A stretch of 64,000 bases of DNA from CAVPHV01 sp963704825 (GCA_963704825.1 CAVPHV010000001.1:174855-238854); one strand, 5' to 3'; numbered from the stretch's first letter, positions 1-9,876 are shown. A program made the numbers and translations. The notes: generated from the letters alone by a model not told the origin.

Positions 1-426
1 GACGGTCCCGTCTTCAACGCCGGGAAGTAGCGCATCTTGCTGCGACTTGGTGAACCGATGGATTTCGTCGAGGAAGAGCAGCGTCCGGCCCCGGTCTTCT
101 TCGATCCGCCTGGTCGCCGCCGCCAGGATCTCCCGAACCTCCTTGACTCCCGCTGAGGTGGCAGAGAGCTGCTCGAAGCGTGCTCCGCTGTTGCCGGCCA
201 CAAGGCGGGCCAGCGTCGTCTTGCCGGTGCCCGGTGGGCCCCACAGGATCATGGAGACCGGTTGGCCGGACTCGACGATCGATCGAAACGCTGCTCCCGG
301 AGCGGTCAGATGGGGCTGACCCACGACCTCATCGAGAGTGGCGGGCCGCATCCGCGCCGGCAACGGCGCGACTGACCTGCGCTTGGTGGCTCGTTGCTGA
401 GCAAAAAGGTCGTCTTGATCGGACAT
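1..426 (-). CDS. rarA: RarA/MgsA-type AAA+ ATPase, N-terminal part (cut by window edge)
   Basis: The visible 142 codons are the N-terminal part of a replication-associated recombination ATPase, which acts at stalled forks with clamp-loader-like chemistry. Seen: an N-terminal MSDQDDLF segment, RMRPATLDEVVGQ, the Walker A motif WGPPGTGKTTLARL and the Walker B motif LLFLDEIHRF followed by TKSQQDALL, all diagnostic of the RarA/WRNIP1 family. The start ATG at 426 follows the family pattern. The C-terminal lid and tetramerisation parts lie beyond position 1, so this is a window truncation and not a broken gene. It lies 66 bases downstream of aspS on the same strand. Confidence 0.88.
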   Translation of the reverse strand, partial: MSDQDDLFAQQRATKRRSVAPLPARMRPATLDEVVGQPHLTAPGAAFRSIVESGQPVSMILWGPPGTGKTTLARLVAGNSGARFEQLSATSAGVKEVREILAAATRRIEEDRGRTLLFLDEIHRFTKSQQDALLPGVEDGTV

Positions 427-492
427 CGATTGACCCCCGGGTCGTCGTGGCTCACGGGTCCGTCGTGGTTGTTGGTGCGGACCCGTTCTCCC

Positions 493-2280
493 TCAGCTCG
501 ATTCCGACGCCTCCCACGCGGCGCGGACTTCCGGCAGCACATCGATGCCGAGTTCGCCCAACTGGGCAGCTTCGACCCTGCTGGGAGATCCGGTCAGAGG
601 ATCGGAGCCTGTCTGCGTCTTGGGGAACGGAATCACCTCCCGGATGTTCGGCTCGCCCTGCAGAATGGAGATCATCCGGTCGACCCCGATGGCAAATCCG
701 GCGTGGGGCGGTGTCCCGTAACGCAACGCTTCCAGGAACCACCCGAACCGACGCTCGGCATCCTCGGCCGAGATACCCAAGATCTCGAATACCTGGGCCT
801 GCACCTGCGGATCGTGAATCCTGACGCTGCCCGACCCGAGTTCGCTGCCGTTGAGGACCATGTCGTAGGACTTCGAAATCGCCGTCTCGGGTGAGTTGCG
901 CATCTCCTCGACCGAAACGGGCGCGGTAAACGCGTGATGGGCGGGAACCATGGAGCCGTCTTCGGCAACCTCGAAGACGGGGAAGTCGACAATGAAGAGG
1001 AAGGCAAGGTCGTCGTGGCCATCGGGTTGGCCGTAGTCGAGCCGGAGCTGACCCAGCGTGCGGCCGACCACCGCCGCTTGGTCGGCCACGATGAACAGCA
1101 CGTTGCCGGGCGCCGCATCCAGTTCCCTCTTGAGGCCATCGAGTTCGCCGTCACCGAGGAATTTGGCAACCGGGGATCGCAGCGACCCGTCGGACTCAAC
1201 CACCATCCAAACGAGACCGGCGGCTCCGAGATCCCGGGCGCGCTGCGCAGCAGCATCAAGACCAGAACGCGCCATGTCGCGGGTCCCGATGTTGATGCCA
1301 CGCACCACGCCACCATCAGCCATAACGCCGGCAAAGGCGCGGAACTCGGTGCCGGCGAACACCGCCGAGAGGTCTTTGATCTCCATCCCGAACCGGATGT
1401 CCGGCTTGTCTGTTCCGTACCGAGCCATCGCATCGGCGTAGGTCATCCGCGGGAACGGACGCGGCAGATCGACGTCGCGCACATCGCTGACGACGGCAAC
1501 GGCGATGTCTTCGAGCGTTGCGAGTACGTCGTCTTGGCCCCAGAAAGACCCCTCGAGATCGAGCTGGGTGAACTCGACCTGGCGGTCGGCACGAAAGTCC
1601 TCGTCGCGGTAACACCTGGCAACCTGGTAGTACCGCTCAACGCCGCCGATCATCAACAACTGCTTGAAGAGCTGAGGCGACTGGGGAAGCGCATAGAAAT
1701 GGCCCTTGCGTAGCCGGCTCGGCACGAGCATGTCGCGGGCACCTTCCGGGGTGGAAGCAATCAGCGTTGGAGTCTCGATTTCGAGAAACCCCTTGTCGTC
1801 GAGCACTCTGCGCATGGCGCGGATCGTGGTCGCACGGTTGCGCAGGTTCGCCGCCATCCGCGGAGTCCGCAGATCGAGGTAGCGGTACTGGAGGCGCCTC
1901 TCTTCGGTGACGTCCACCCTGCCGTCAAGCTGGAAAGGCAGCGTCTCTGCCGTGCTGAGCACCTCCAGTTCCTCGGCCTCGACTTCCACGCCACCTGTCG
2001 GCAGATCGGGGTTGTCGGTGCCCGCCGGACGTGGTTTCACGGTGCCGCGCACCGCAATGCAGTACTCGCGCTTGAGGTTGCCCGCCTCGTCCATGGCGCC
2101 GGCAGCGACATCTGGGCGAAACACGACCTGAACCACCCCGGATGCGTCTCGCAGAGTGACGAACGTGACGCCGCCCTGATCGCGAATACGCTCGGCCCAA
2201 CCTGCCAAGTGGACCTCGCGGTCTGCGTCGCCAGGCCGAAGCTCCCCGGCATGAACGGTTCTCAGCGGCTGGATGCCCAT
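493..2280 (-). CDS. aspS: Aspartyl-tRNA synthetase
   Basis: This class IIb synthetase charges tRNA-Asp, and possibly tRNA-Asn if the enzyme is non-discriminating; sequence by eye does not settle that. At 595 residues it has the usual bacterial length. An N-terminal OB-fold anticodon domain (about 1-110) precedes the catalytic core. Motif 2 is visible as YRDEDFRADRQVEFTQLDLE, a bacterial GAD-type insertion follows (about 290-410), and motif 3 is GVDRMISIL near the end. The ATG at 2280 has GAGGAG eight bases upstream. It lies between rarA and a metallo-beta-lactamase-fold gene on the same strand, as in mycobacteria. Confidence 0.96.
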   Translation of the reverse strand: MGIQPLRTVHAGELRPGDADREVHLAGWAERIRDQGGVTFVTLRDASGVVQVVFRPDVAAGAMDEAGNLKREYCIAVRGTVKPRPAGTDNPDLPTGGVEVEAEELEVLSTAETLPFQLDGRVDVTEERRLQYRYLDLRTPRMAANLRNRATTIRAMRRVLDDKGFLEIETPTLIASTPEGARDMLVPSRLRKGHFYALPQSPQLFKQLLMIGGVERYYQVARCYRDEDFRADRQVEFTQLDLEGSFWGQDDVLATLEDIAVAVVSDVRDVDLPRPFPRMTYADAMARYGTDKPDIRFGMEIKDLSAVFAGTEFRAFAGVMADGGVVRGINIGTRDMARSGLDAAAQRARDLGAAGLVWMVVESDGSLRSPVAKFLGDGELDGLKRELDAAPGNVLFIVADQAAVVGRTLGQLRLDYGQPDGHDDLAFLFIVDFPVFEVAEDGSMVPAHHAFTAPVSVEEMRNSPETAISKSYDMVLNGSELGSGSVRIHDPQVQAQVFEILGISAEDAERRFGWFLEALRYGTPPHAGFAIGVDRMISILQGEPNIREVIPFPKTQTGSDPLTGSPSRVEAAQLGELGIDVLPEVRAAWEASESS

Positions 2281-2351
2281 GGGGCGTGCTCCTCGACTCT
2301 CGTGCGGTGAATTGGTGGATCGTCGCCCACCGAAGATGGCCGGCGACGGAC

Positions 2352-3029
2352 TTACGGCCCCGACAACTCTTGGAGGAAAGGGTTGATGAGCCGCTCGCGG
2401 GCCAGAGTAGTCGCCGGTCCGTGGCCGGGAAGCACCTCAGTGTCTGCGGGCAGCGGCAACACCTGCGACGCCATGGACCGCATCAGGGTGTCGTAGTCCC
2501 CGCCGGGAAGGTCGGTGCGGCCGATCGAGCCGGCAAAGAGTTGGTCGCCGGAAAACAACACGCCCTCGTCGCGGAGAAGGAAGCAACAGTGCCCCGGCGT
2601 ATGACCCGGCGTGTGGAGGACCTCGAACGTCATATCGGCAACATCGAGTTGCTGGCCGTCCGCCAACGGCTCGTAGTGATCCGGTGGCGCGAATGGCGCC
2701 GCCTGGTCCTCATCCAACGCAACCCCAAAGAGCATCCGCAGTTGGTCGGCAGGGTGCAGCGAGAGGAAGTCATCATCCGGATGCACAAAGGCGGGCACTC
2801 CGGTGGCTCGGACTACTCCCCCGGCGCCCCCAGCGTGATCGATGTGACCGTGGGTGACCAACAGCGCAACCGGGGTCAGGTCGTGTTTTGCCAGCATGGC
2901 GCCGATTCCGTCGGGGTCCGGAGGGGCATCGATCACCGCGGCGGGACCGCCGGAATCAGGAGCCACGACGTAGCAGTTGGTTTCTGCCACCCAGAGGGAG
3001 CGGAAGTCGATGAGCAGCGATGCGGCCAC
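2352..3029 (-). CDS. Metallo-beta-lactamase-fold hydrolase (glyoxalase II-like)
   Basis: A small MBL-fold metal hydrolase of the glyoxalase II-like type. The zinc-binding signature THGHIDHAGG is visible, followed by TPGHTPGHCCF and the FSGDQLFAGSIGR segment that supplies the bridging aspartate. The natural substrate is unknown; a thioester such as an S-acyl-mycothiol is a guess from the mycothiol gene elsewhere in the window. I chose the GTG at 3029, four bases after the rel stop codon. An upstream ATG at 3068 would overlap rel by 35 bases and add 13 unconserved residues. The position after rel matches M. tuberculosis Rv2581c. Confidence 0.85.
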   Translation of the reverse strand: MAASLLIDFRSLWVAETNCYVVAPDSGGPAAVIDAPPDPDGIGAMLAKHDLTPVALLVTHGHIDHAGGAGGVVRATGVPAFVHPDDDFLSLHPADQLRMLFGVALDEDQAAPFAPPDHYEPLADGQQLDVADMTFEVLHTPGHTPGHCCFLLRDEGVLFSGDQLFAGSIGRTDLPGGDYDTLMRSMASQVLPLPADTEVLPGHGPATTLARERLINPFLQELSGP

Positions 3030-3033
3030 TGGC

Positions 3034-5229
3034 TCAGCCGGTTTGCGGCACGAGCCGGTAGGCGTCAAAGACTCCGTCGACGGCGCGCAGATCGGCTATG
3101 GCCCGTTCGAGGAGCCGGGCGTCGGACAGTTCGACTTCATAGCGCAACACGGCCACCCGGTCGCGGCCCGTCGCCGATGACGAGGCATGGATGTTGGCTC
3201 CGAGGTCCGAGAGGGAAGACGTCACGTCGCGCAGCAGCTTGGGCCGGTCGAGCGCTTCGACCTGGATCCACACGAAGAACGACCCGGTCTGTTCGGGTGC
3301 CCACGACACCTCGATGATGCGCTCGGCCCGCTCCTCGAGTGCCCCGACGTTGGCACAGTCGGCGCGATGGACCGATACTCCCCGCCCGACGGTGACGAAC
3401 CCGACGATGTCATCCCCCGGGACCGGGGCGCAACATCGTGCGATGCGGACGAGAAGATCATCCATCCCTTCAACGACGATTCCCAGCGAGGGCCGCGGCG
3501 CCCGTCGGCGCGGAAGGGGGGGCTCCAGCAGGTCTTCGTCTTCCTCCACGTCGGGATGAACGACGCGCGCCAACCGATTCGAAACGGTCTGGGGGCTGAG
3601 CCGGTTGTCACCGACGGCAACATAGAGTGCCTCGAGGTCGTGATAGCCGAGGTCGTGGGCCACCGACTCGAGCAGCTTTTCCCGTCCCGGCCCGGTCAAG
3701 CCGAGTCCCTCACGACGGATGGCCTTGGCAACGAAGTCCCGCCCATCCTGGAGCGCCGCCTCGCGCCGCTCCTTCGTGAACCACTGGCGGATCTTGGCGG
3801 CGGCGCGGCTCGACTTGACGAACTCCAGCCAATCTCGACTCGGCCGGGCGTCCTGCGCCTTCGAGGTGATGATCTCGACAATGTCGCCCGACTCGAGTTC
3901 GCTCGAGAGTGGCACCAATCGGCTGTTGACCTTCGCCCCCACGCAGCGGTGGCCGACGTCGGTGTGGATCAAGTAGGCGAAGTCGACCGGCGTCGAGCCC
4001 CGTGGCAGGGTCATCACGTCGCCGCGCGGTGTCAGAGCAAAGACCTCGTCCTGATACAAGTCCAGCTTCAGATTGGCGAGGAAGTCCGCCGGATCGGTCG
4101 ACTCCTCATCGAGGAACCGTAGGTCCTCGGCGAACGGCACCTCGGCGGGGTGGCCGGCCCCCTCCTTGTAGCGCCAGTGCGCGGCAATCCCCGACTCGGC
4201 CCGGCCGTGCATCTCCTCGGTGCGGATCTGCACTTCGAGTGCCTTACCGTCGGTGCCGACAACGGTGGTGTGCAAGCTCTGGTAAAGGTTGAACTTGGGC
4301 ATCGCGATGTAGTCCTTGAACCGACCGTGGATCGGCGCCCACATCGTGTGAATGAGTCCCAATGCGGCGTAACAATCTCGCACCTCGGGCACGATGATCC
4401 TGATCCCGATCAGGTCATAGATCTCTTCGAAGGCCAGACCGGAATCCATCATCTTCCGGTAGATCGAGTAGAGGTGCTTCGGGCGACCGGTGACCTCCGC
4501 ATCGATGCCGGCCTCCGCCATGGAGGCCCGCACCTCATCCATCGTGGTTGCGAGGTTCGATTCGCGCTGTGGGGCGCGCCGTTTGACCAGCTCCTCGAGT
4601 TCGTGCTTTCGTTTCGGGTAGAGAATCTCGAAGCAACGCTCTTCCATCTCGTGCTTGATTTCCTGCACGCCGAGCCGGTGCGCCAACGGCGCGTAGATCT
4701 CGATCGTCTCCTCGGCGATGCGCTCCTGCTTGGCGAGCGGCAGCGGGCCAAGGGTCCGAATGTTGTGGAGGCGGTCGGCCAGCTTGATCAGTAGCACCCT
4801 GATGTCTCGGGCCATCGCGATCGCCATCTTGCGGATCGTCGCCGCCTGCTGTTCCTCCCGGCTGGAGAACTTGATCCTGTCGAGCTTCGTGACCCCGTCG
4901 ATGAGCTCAGCCACTTCGTCCCCGAAGTCATCCCTGATGTCGTCCAGCGTCACTGCGGTGTCCTCGACCACGTCGTGGAGGATGGCGGCGACCAACGTCG
5001 GGGCGTCCATTCCGTACCCGGCGAGCACATCGGTGACGATCAGAGGGTGAGTGATGTACGGTTCGCCGGTTTGGCGCATTTGCCCTTCGTGGGCCTGCGC
5101 CGCGGCCTCGTAGGCTCGACTGAGCAGTGCGACGTCGCCATTCGGGTGGTGGCTCAGGTAGGTGTTGACCAGGGTGTCGAACAACTGGTCTGGATCGGAA
5201 CTGCGGACTTCCGCTTCAGGCAGGGCCAT
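3034..5229 (-). CDS. rel: Bifunctional (p)ppGpp synthetase/hydrolase Rel
   Basis: This enzyme makes and degrades the alarmone (p)ppGpp in the stringent response. At 731 residues it is full length. In order: an HD hydrolase domain with HDVVEDT (His-Asp near 85-86), the RelA/SpoT synthetase domain starting near YDLIGIRIIV, a TGS domain (about 410-470, with GSTPVDFAYLIHTDVG) and a C-terminal ACT domain. The synthetase loop reads RFKD (about 303-306), the charge pattern of bifunctional Rel enzymes rather than monofunctional RelA. The start overlaps the end of apt by 14 bases, implying coupled translation. Confidence 0.95.
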   Translation of the reverse strand: MALPEAEVRSSDPDQLFDTLVNTYLSHHPNGDVALLSRAYEAAAQAHEGQMRQTGEPYITHPLIVTDVLAGYGMDAPTLVAAILHDVVEDTAVTLDDIRDDFGDEVAELIDGVTKLDRIKFSSREEQQAATIRKMAIAMARDIRVLLIKLADRLHNIRTLGPLPLAKQERIAEETIEIYAPLAHRLGVQEIKHEMEERCFEILYPKRKHELEELVKRRAPQRESNLATTMDEVRASMAEAGIDAEVTGRPKHLYSIYRKMMDSGLAFEEIYDLIGIRIIVPEVRDCYAALGLIHTMWAPIHGRFKDYIAMPKFNLYQSLHTTVVGTDGKALEVQIRTEEMHGRAESGIAAHWRYKEGAGHPAEVPFAEDLRFLDEESTDPADFLANLKLDLYQDEVFALTPRGDVMTLPRGSTPVDFAYLIHTDVGHRCVGAKVNSRLVPLSSELESGDIVEIITSKAQDARPSRDWLEFVKSSRAAAKIRQWFTKERREAALQDGRDFVAKAIRREGLGLTGPGREKLLESVAHDLGYHDLEALYVAVGDNRLSPQTVSNRLARVVHPDVEEDEDLLEPPLPRRRAPRPSLGIVVEGMDDLLVRIARCCAPVPGDDIVGFVTVGRGVSVHRADCANVGALEERAERIIEVSWAPEQTGSFFVWIQVEALDRPKLLRDVTSSLSDLGANIHASSSATGRDRVAVLRYEVELSDARLLERAIADLRAVDGVFDAYRLVPQTG

Positions 5230-5746
5230 AGTGCACCACCGTGTGCACCTCAGTCGCGCCCAACCGCTCCCGCCCCCCGAGAAACTCGAGCTCGGCGAGC
5301 ACGGTGAATCCGCGCAGCTCTGCCCCCATTCGCTCGATCAGGTCGATTGCTGCCTTCCCAGTACCGCCGGTCGCCAGCACGTCGTCGACGATCAGGATCC
5401 GATCGCCGGGACCGACGGCATCGGAGTGGACTTCGATTCGGTCGGTGCCGTACTCGAGGTCATATTCCTGGTGGTGGATGTCGTGGGGCAGCTTGCCCGC
5501 CTTGCGGATGGGGATGAACCCCGCATCCAGCGAGTAGGCGATCACGGAGGCGAAGATGAAGCCCCGCGCCTCGATCCCAACCACCTTGGTGATGCCTTCG
5601 TTGACATACGGTTCCGCCATGGCCGTAACCGCGGCGGCCAGTGCATGGGGATCGGCCAGCAAGGGGGTGATGTCCTTGAAGCTGACGCCGGGCTCCGGCC
5701 AGTCCGGTATCTCTCGTATGAGCGACTTGAACTGGTCTTCGGTCAT
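5216..5746 (-). CDS. apt: Adenine phosphoribosyltransferase
   Basis: This purine-salvage enzyme converts adenine plus PRPP to AMP. At 176 residues it has the normal length. The PRPP-binding motif RILIVDDVLATGGT is intact and is preceded by the GIEARGFIFAS segment typical of Apt. It sits between secF (9 bases upstream) and rel (14-base overlap). The secD-secF-apt-rel order is conserved in many Actinobacteria. Confidence 0.95.
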   Translation of the reverse strand: MTEDQFKSLIREIPDWPEPGVSFKDITPLLADPHALAAAVTAMAEPYVNEGITKVVGIEARGFIFASVIAYSLDAGFIPIRKAGKLPHDIHHQEYDLEYGTDRIEVHSDAVGPGDRILIVDDVLATGGTGKAAIDLIERMGAELRGFTVLAELEFLGGRERLGATEVHTVVHYGPA

Positions 5747-5755
5747 CGCGTCACT

Positions 5756-6808
5756 CTACCGCCGCTTGCGGCGCTTCTTGGGCGCCTGGGGGGTGGCGCC
5801 ACTCTCGCGCAACTCGGGCACCGCTTCGATGACGGCACCGACCGTTTCGGGGGCTGTTACGTCACCGGTACGGCGGGCAACCCGGCGTTGCATACGCTGC
5901 CAATGCGGCTCTTGCTCCTTCCACAGGACGAGCAGCGGAGTGGCCACAAAGATCGATGACAAGGTACCGATGGTGACACCGACAAACAGTGCCAGGGCAA
6001 ACTCACGCAGCGTCGCAGCTCCGAGGAGGTAGGAGCCGATGAAGAGCAAGCTCCCGATCGGCAACAGGGATGTTGCCGAGGTGTTGATCGACCGCATCAG
6101 GACCTGGTTCATCGAGAGGTTGGCAATCTCGGTGTAGGTGAATTCATTGCCAAATTCGTGTTCGTTCTCGATGATCTTGTCGAAGACGACGACGGTGTCA
6201 TAGAGCGAGTAGCCCAAGATCGTGAGGATGGCGATGACGGTGGCGGGTGTCACTTCGAAGCCGATGACCGAATAGAGCCCGGCGGTGATGATCAGATCGT
6301 GCGAGAGCGCGGCAATTGCCGCAATGGCCATCTTCCACTCGAATCGCCAGGTGATGAAGGCCATCACGACGAGCAGGAACACTACGAGGGCCTCGATGGC
6401 GGCTCGCGTGATCTCCGCCCCAAACGTTGGACCGACTGCGTCGACATTTGTGTCGTCGAAGCTGACGCCGGCGACGTCACCGACCACCAGCACGAGGTCA
6501 TCCAGTTCGGCAGGCCCGAGCGACACCGTTTGCACTCTGATGAACCCGCCGCTGGTGATCTGTACCCGTGCGCCGTCCTGGCCAACGGCGGCCAGGGCAC
6601 CACGGACGTCGCCGAGGCTCGCCTCATTGAGGTTCTCTGCTTCCACGATGCTGCCGCCGGTGAAGTCGACACTCAGATCGAATCCACGTACGGCAAGCGA
6701 CACGAGGGAGACCACGATGAGCACTCCCGACAGGATGAACCACCGCTTCCGGTACTTCATGAAATCGAAGTTCGTGTCTCCCCGATAGAGGCTCCCGGCC
6801 AGGCTCAT
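5756..6808 (-). CDS. secF: Protein translocase accessory subunit SecF
   Basis: An RND-type membrane partner of SecD that uses the proton motive force to assist Sec-dependent export at the cytoplasmic membrane. It has 350 residues with six predicted membrane helices, the first at about 21-45. The SecF signatures DLSVDFTGGSIVE in the first external domain and GYSLYDTVVVFDKI in TM4 are present. The tail is strongly basic (ending KKRRKRR). It overlaps secD by four bases. Confidence 0.96.
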   Translation of the reverse strand: MSLAGSLYRGDTNFDFMKYRKRWFILSGVLIVVSLVSLAVRGFDLSVDFTGGSIVEAENLNEASLGDVRGALAAVGQDGARVQITSGGFIRVQTVSLGPAELDDLVLVVGDVAGVSFDDTNVDAVGPTFGAEITRAAIEALVVFLLVVMAFITWRFEWKMAIAAIAALSHDLIITAGLYSVIGFEVTPATVIAILTILGYSLYDTVVVFDKIIENEHEFGNEFTYTEIANLSMNQVLMRSINTSATSLLPIGSLLFIGSYLLGAATLREFALALFVGVTIGTLSSIFVATPLLVLWKEQEPHWQRMQRRVARRTGDVTAPETVGAVIEAVPELRESGATPQAPKKRRKRR

Positions 6809-8331
6809 GAGATCACCGCCGGCATCTCCTCGGAGTGCCCCATGGCGCCCTCAATCGTCATGGCACCGCCTTCGCCGAAGCGACCGCGGGATAGCAGCAT
6901 GACGGCAGGACGGGTGTAGAAATAGGCGACGAACACGTCGATCAACGTTGCCAAACCCAGCGTGATGGCGAAGCCCTTCACCGGACCGATCGCCAGTGCC
7001 CAGAGCAGCAGCGACGCAGCGAAGGTCACGGTGTCGGCTGTCACGATCGTGTGAAAAGCGCGCTTGAAGGCGACGTCGACGGCGGGACGCAATTGGCGTC
7101 CTTTACGGTGTTCTTCCTTGATCCGTTCGAAGAATACGATGTACGAGTCCGCGGTGATACCGATCGACACGATGATTCCGGTGACACCCGCCAACGTCAG
7201 TGTGGTTCCCTGGAACTCACCGAGAAGGATGATGGTGGTCAGCAGCAATGAGCCGAAGACGCTGAGACCGACCACGGCGACAAGGCCGAGCGCCCGGTAG
7301 TAGAGCACCATGGCGATGGCGACCAGGATCAGCCCGCCGAGACCCGCGAGCAGACCCGCCCGCAACGAGTCTTCACCGAGGGTTGCCGAGACCGACACTT
7401 CACGTTCACGTTCGAAGGTGGTCGGAAGCGCACCGTAGCGGAGGATGGTGCCGAGGTCTTCGGCCTCCGTCTGCTGGTCTTCGCCGCCGCCCACGGTGAT
7501 GATGACGTTGCCGGCGTCGAGGCCTTCACCCGACGGTACATCGGGCGAAACCTGCGGCGCCGAGAACACGACATCATCGACCACGATGGCCAACTGGCGG
7601 CGCGGGTCGCCTGCCGGGTAGACGGACAACGTTGCGGTGGCATCCTCGAACTTCTGCGCGCCATCTGAGGTGAAGGTCGGTTCGACCACCCAAGAACTCT
7701 GAGTGGGCGAAGCGCCTGTGAACACGGCTCTCGCCTCGACGATGTCGGCGCCGGTCAGGAAGGCAGGGCCGACGTGGTAAACAAGTCCGTCCTCACTCCT
7801 GATGTAGGCCTCTTCGTCGACGTCTACCACGATGGTGAGCCCGGTATCCGGGTCGAGGTTGGGCGGGATCACGGGAGCGACGGTGGTGGTGGTCGTCGCC
7901 CCGGCCTCGGTGGTGGTCGTCTCCTGAAGGTCCTCCGGAAGTGGCAGGGTGCCGTCGAGGAAGGCGGGGCTGATGACGTTCGCCTCGAGCACCGGCCGGA
8001 ACGACAGTTGACCCGTCGTGCCTACCGCAGCGAGGGCACGTTCGCGGTCTTGGACACCCGGAAGCTGCACCACGATACGGCGATCACCCTGAACGGAGAT
8101 CTCCGGTTCCTGGACCTGGCCGAGGTTCTCAATCCGGCGCCGCATGATGTCAACCGCTTTGTTGAGGACCTCAGGGTCGGTCCCTTCCGGTGCGGTGAGT
8201 GTCACCGAGAACCCGCCCTGCAGGTCGAGCCCTAGTTTCGGCTCGAGCCCGGCGGCAAGCACGACTGCAAGCGACCCCCACGCAATGGCGAGCGTCAGCA
8301 GCAGCGTAACGACGAGGCGGCGCCGGTTCAC
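6805..8331 (-). CDS. secD: Protein translocase accessory subunit SecD
   Basis: SecD works with SecF and YajC to complete translocation and release of secreted proteins. At 508 residues it has a first membrane helix (about 8-28), the conserved LGLDLQGGFSVTL motif, the external P1 domain and a C-terminal five-helix RND block containing GITADSYIVFFERI. The external domain carries a low-complexity Thr-rich insertion (about 138-155, ETTTTEAGATTTTT), a linker style also seen in the LivK lipoprotein here. It overlaps yajC by four bases upstream and secF by four downstream. Confidence 0.96.
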   Translation of the reverse strand: MNRRRLVVTLLLTLAIAWGSLAVVLAAGLEPKLGLDLQGGFSVTLTAPEGTDPEVLNKAVDIMRRRIENLGQVQEPEISVQGDRRIVVQLPGVQDRERALAAVGTTGQLSFRPVLEANVISPAFLDGTLPLPEDLQETTTTEAGATTTTTVAPVIPPNLDPDTGLTIVVDVDEEAYIRSEDGLVYHVGPAFLTGADIVEARAVFTGASPTQSSWVVEPTFTSDGAQKFEDATATLSVYPAGDPRRQLAIVVDDVVFSAPQVSPDVPSGEGLDAGNVIITVGGGEDQQTEAEDLGTILRYGALPTTFEREREVSVSATLGEDSLRAGLLAGLGGLILVAIAMVLYYRALGLVAVVGLSVFGSLLLTTIILLGEFQGTTLTLAGVTGIIVSIGITADSYIVFFERIKEEHRKGRQLRPAVDVAFKRAFHTIVTADTVTFAASLLLWALAIGPVKGFAITLGLATLIDVFVAYFYTRPAVMLLSRGRFGEGGAMTIEGAMGHSEEMPAVIS

Positions 8332-8681
8332 TCTTCCTCGCCTCCGAGCTTCTCCGCGATGGCGCGGCGAACGACTCGAAGCTCCGTGCCCCCTCCAACA
8401 TCGATCACCGCTTCGGTATCGTCAAGACTGCGGACCACACCAAAGATGCCTCCAACGGTGCGCACCTCATCGCCAACCTCGATCGAGTCGCGCAGACTTT
8501 GCATCTGCTTCACCCTCCGGCGCTGGGGCATGATGAGGATGAAATAGAACAACCCACCGACGATCAGGAGTGGCAAAAGCAGGGCGAAGATCGAGCCGCT
8601 GGACTCGGCGTCTGCTTCCTGCGCCAGAAACTCGACACCCTGAGCAAGCAGGGCACCAGTCGCTATGACGAGATGGTTCAA
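8328..8681 (-). CDS. yajC: Preprotein translocase subunit YajC
   Basis: A small single-pass membrane protein of the SecDF-YajC complex. It has one membrane helix (about 35-55, IFALLLPLLIVGGLFYFILI) followed by the family hallmark MPQRRRVKQMQ and a short cytoplasmic SH3-like domain (EVGDEVRTVGGIFGVV). I chose the TTG at 8681 because GGAGGAG lies four bases upstream and this gives 117 residues, the usual length. The longer frame from 8810 would run back into tgt. Downstream secD overlaps by four bases. Confidence 0.9.
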   Translation of the reverse strand: MNHLVIATGALLAQGVEFLAQEADAESSGSIFALLLPLLIVGGLFYFILIMPQRRRVKQMQSLRDSIEVGDEVRTVGGIFGVVRSLDDTEAVIDVGGGTELRVVRRAIAEKLGGEEE

Positions 8682-8733
8682 GGGACTCCTCCGTGAACGG
8701 ATCCGACCTGATGAGGTCGGGCGACGCCGTAGG

Positions 8734-9876
8734 TTAGTGCCGTGCTGGCAAAATGCGCGAATGTGGCGGAGCCACCCTGGCAGCGACGATGGCGTCCCGG
8801 GTAGCGGCAAAGGTGCCGGCGGCGATCGAACTGCGAATCACGGCCATCAAGTCCGTGGTGTAGCACAGGTTGTGCAGGGTGAGCAGACGCTGGCCGAGCA
8901 GTTCCTTGGTGTTGAAAAGGTGGCGCAGGTACCCACGGCTGTAGCGTCGGCAGGCGACACACCCGCAGTCGTGATCCAGCGGTGCCTCGTCGGTTGCCCA
9001 CTCTCTGCGCTTGATCGAAAAGTCACCGAGCCGGTGCAGCACCTTGCCGTGCCGAGCCAAGCGCGTCGGCAAGACACAATCGAAGAGGTCGACGCCGCGA
9101 GCAACAGCATCGAGGATCCCTTCGGTGTCGCCGAGCCCCATGACATACCGCGCCTTGTCTGCCGGTAGCTCAGCAATGGCGGCGTCGAGCGCGATGTTGC
9201 GATCGACCGCGGACTCCCCCACCGACAGCCCACCGATCCCGAAGCCGGGAAAGCCGAGCGCCGCCGTCCGTCGGGCGGATTCTGCCCTCAGCTCCGGGTC
9301 GGTGCCCCCTTGGACGATCCCGAAGAGCGCTCGGTCGTCACGCTGTTTGGCGGCCAGCGCTCGCTCCGACCACCGGAGCGTCTGTTCCATGGCGGCCGCC
9401 AAGTCCTCCCTTGGGGCGGGCAGGCCGACCAGGACGTCGAGGACCATGGCGACATCCGAACCGAGCTGTTCTTGGATGCCGACTGCCGTTTCCGGGGTGA
9501 GTTCAACCAACGATCCGTCATAGCTGGAGCGAAACAGGACGCCCGCTTCGGAGATCTGGGGCCGCAGCGAGAAGACCTGGTAGCCGCCCGAGTCGGTCAA
9601 GATCGGACCGTCCCAAGCCATGAACCCGTGCAGCTCGCCCAGAGCCGCAACCGTTTCAGACCCCGGACGCAACATCAGGTGGTAGGTGTTGGCGAGCACC
9701 ATCTGGGTTCCGATCGACGCGAGGTCCTCGGTGTCGATCGCCTTGACGGTGCCCCGGGTACCAACCGGCATGAAGGCCGGCGTCGCAACCACGCCGTGGG
9801 GGGTCGTCAGCCATCCCGAGCGCGCGGCACCGTCGTTGACCTCCGGCCGCCAGTAGACAGGCCCGGCCGCCATCAA
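8734..9876 (-). CDS. tgt: tRNA-guanine transglycosylase
   Basis: Exchanges guanine at the wobble position of GUN-anticodon tRNAs for a queuosine precursor. At 380 residues it is standard. It shows the active-site DSGGYQVFSL, the nucleophile region FDCVLPTRLARHG, and the zinc site formed by CGCVACRRY plus a later His. It overlaps queA by four bases. Queuosine synthesis genes beyond queA are not in the window, so precursor salvage or genes elsewhere are required. Confidence 0.95.
   Translation of the reverse strand: MMAAGPVYWRPEVNDGAARSGWLTTPHGVVATPAFMPVGTRGTVKAIDTEDLASIGTQMVLANTYHLMLRPGSETVAALGELHGFMAWDGPILTDSGGYQVFSLRPQISEAGVLFRSSYDGSLVELTPETAVGIQEQLGSDVAMVLDVLVGLPAPREDLAAAMEQTLRWSERALAAKQRDDRALFGIVQGGTDPELRAESARRTAALGFPGFGIGGLSVGESAVDRNIALDAAIAELPADKARYVMGLGDTEGILDAVARGVDLFDCVLPTRLARHGKVLHRLGDFSIKRREWATDEAPLDHDCGCVACRRYSRGYLRHLFNTKELLGQRLLTLHNLCYTTDLMAVIRSSIAAGTFAATRDAIVAARVAPPHSRILPARH

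Noticed and set aside
2286..3317. 343-residue plus-strand open frame opposite the MBL hydrolase
   Set aside because: Shadow of the MBL and rel genes; no motifs.
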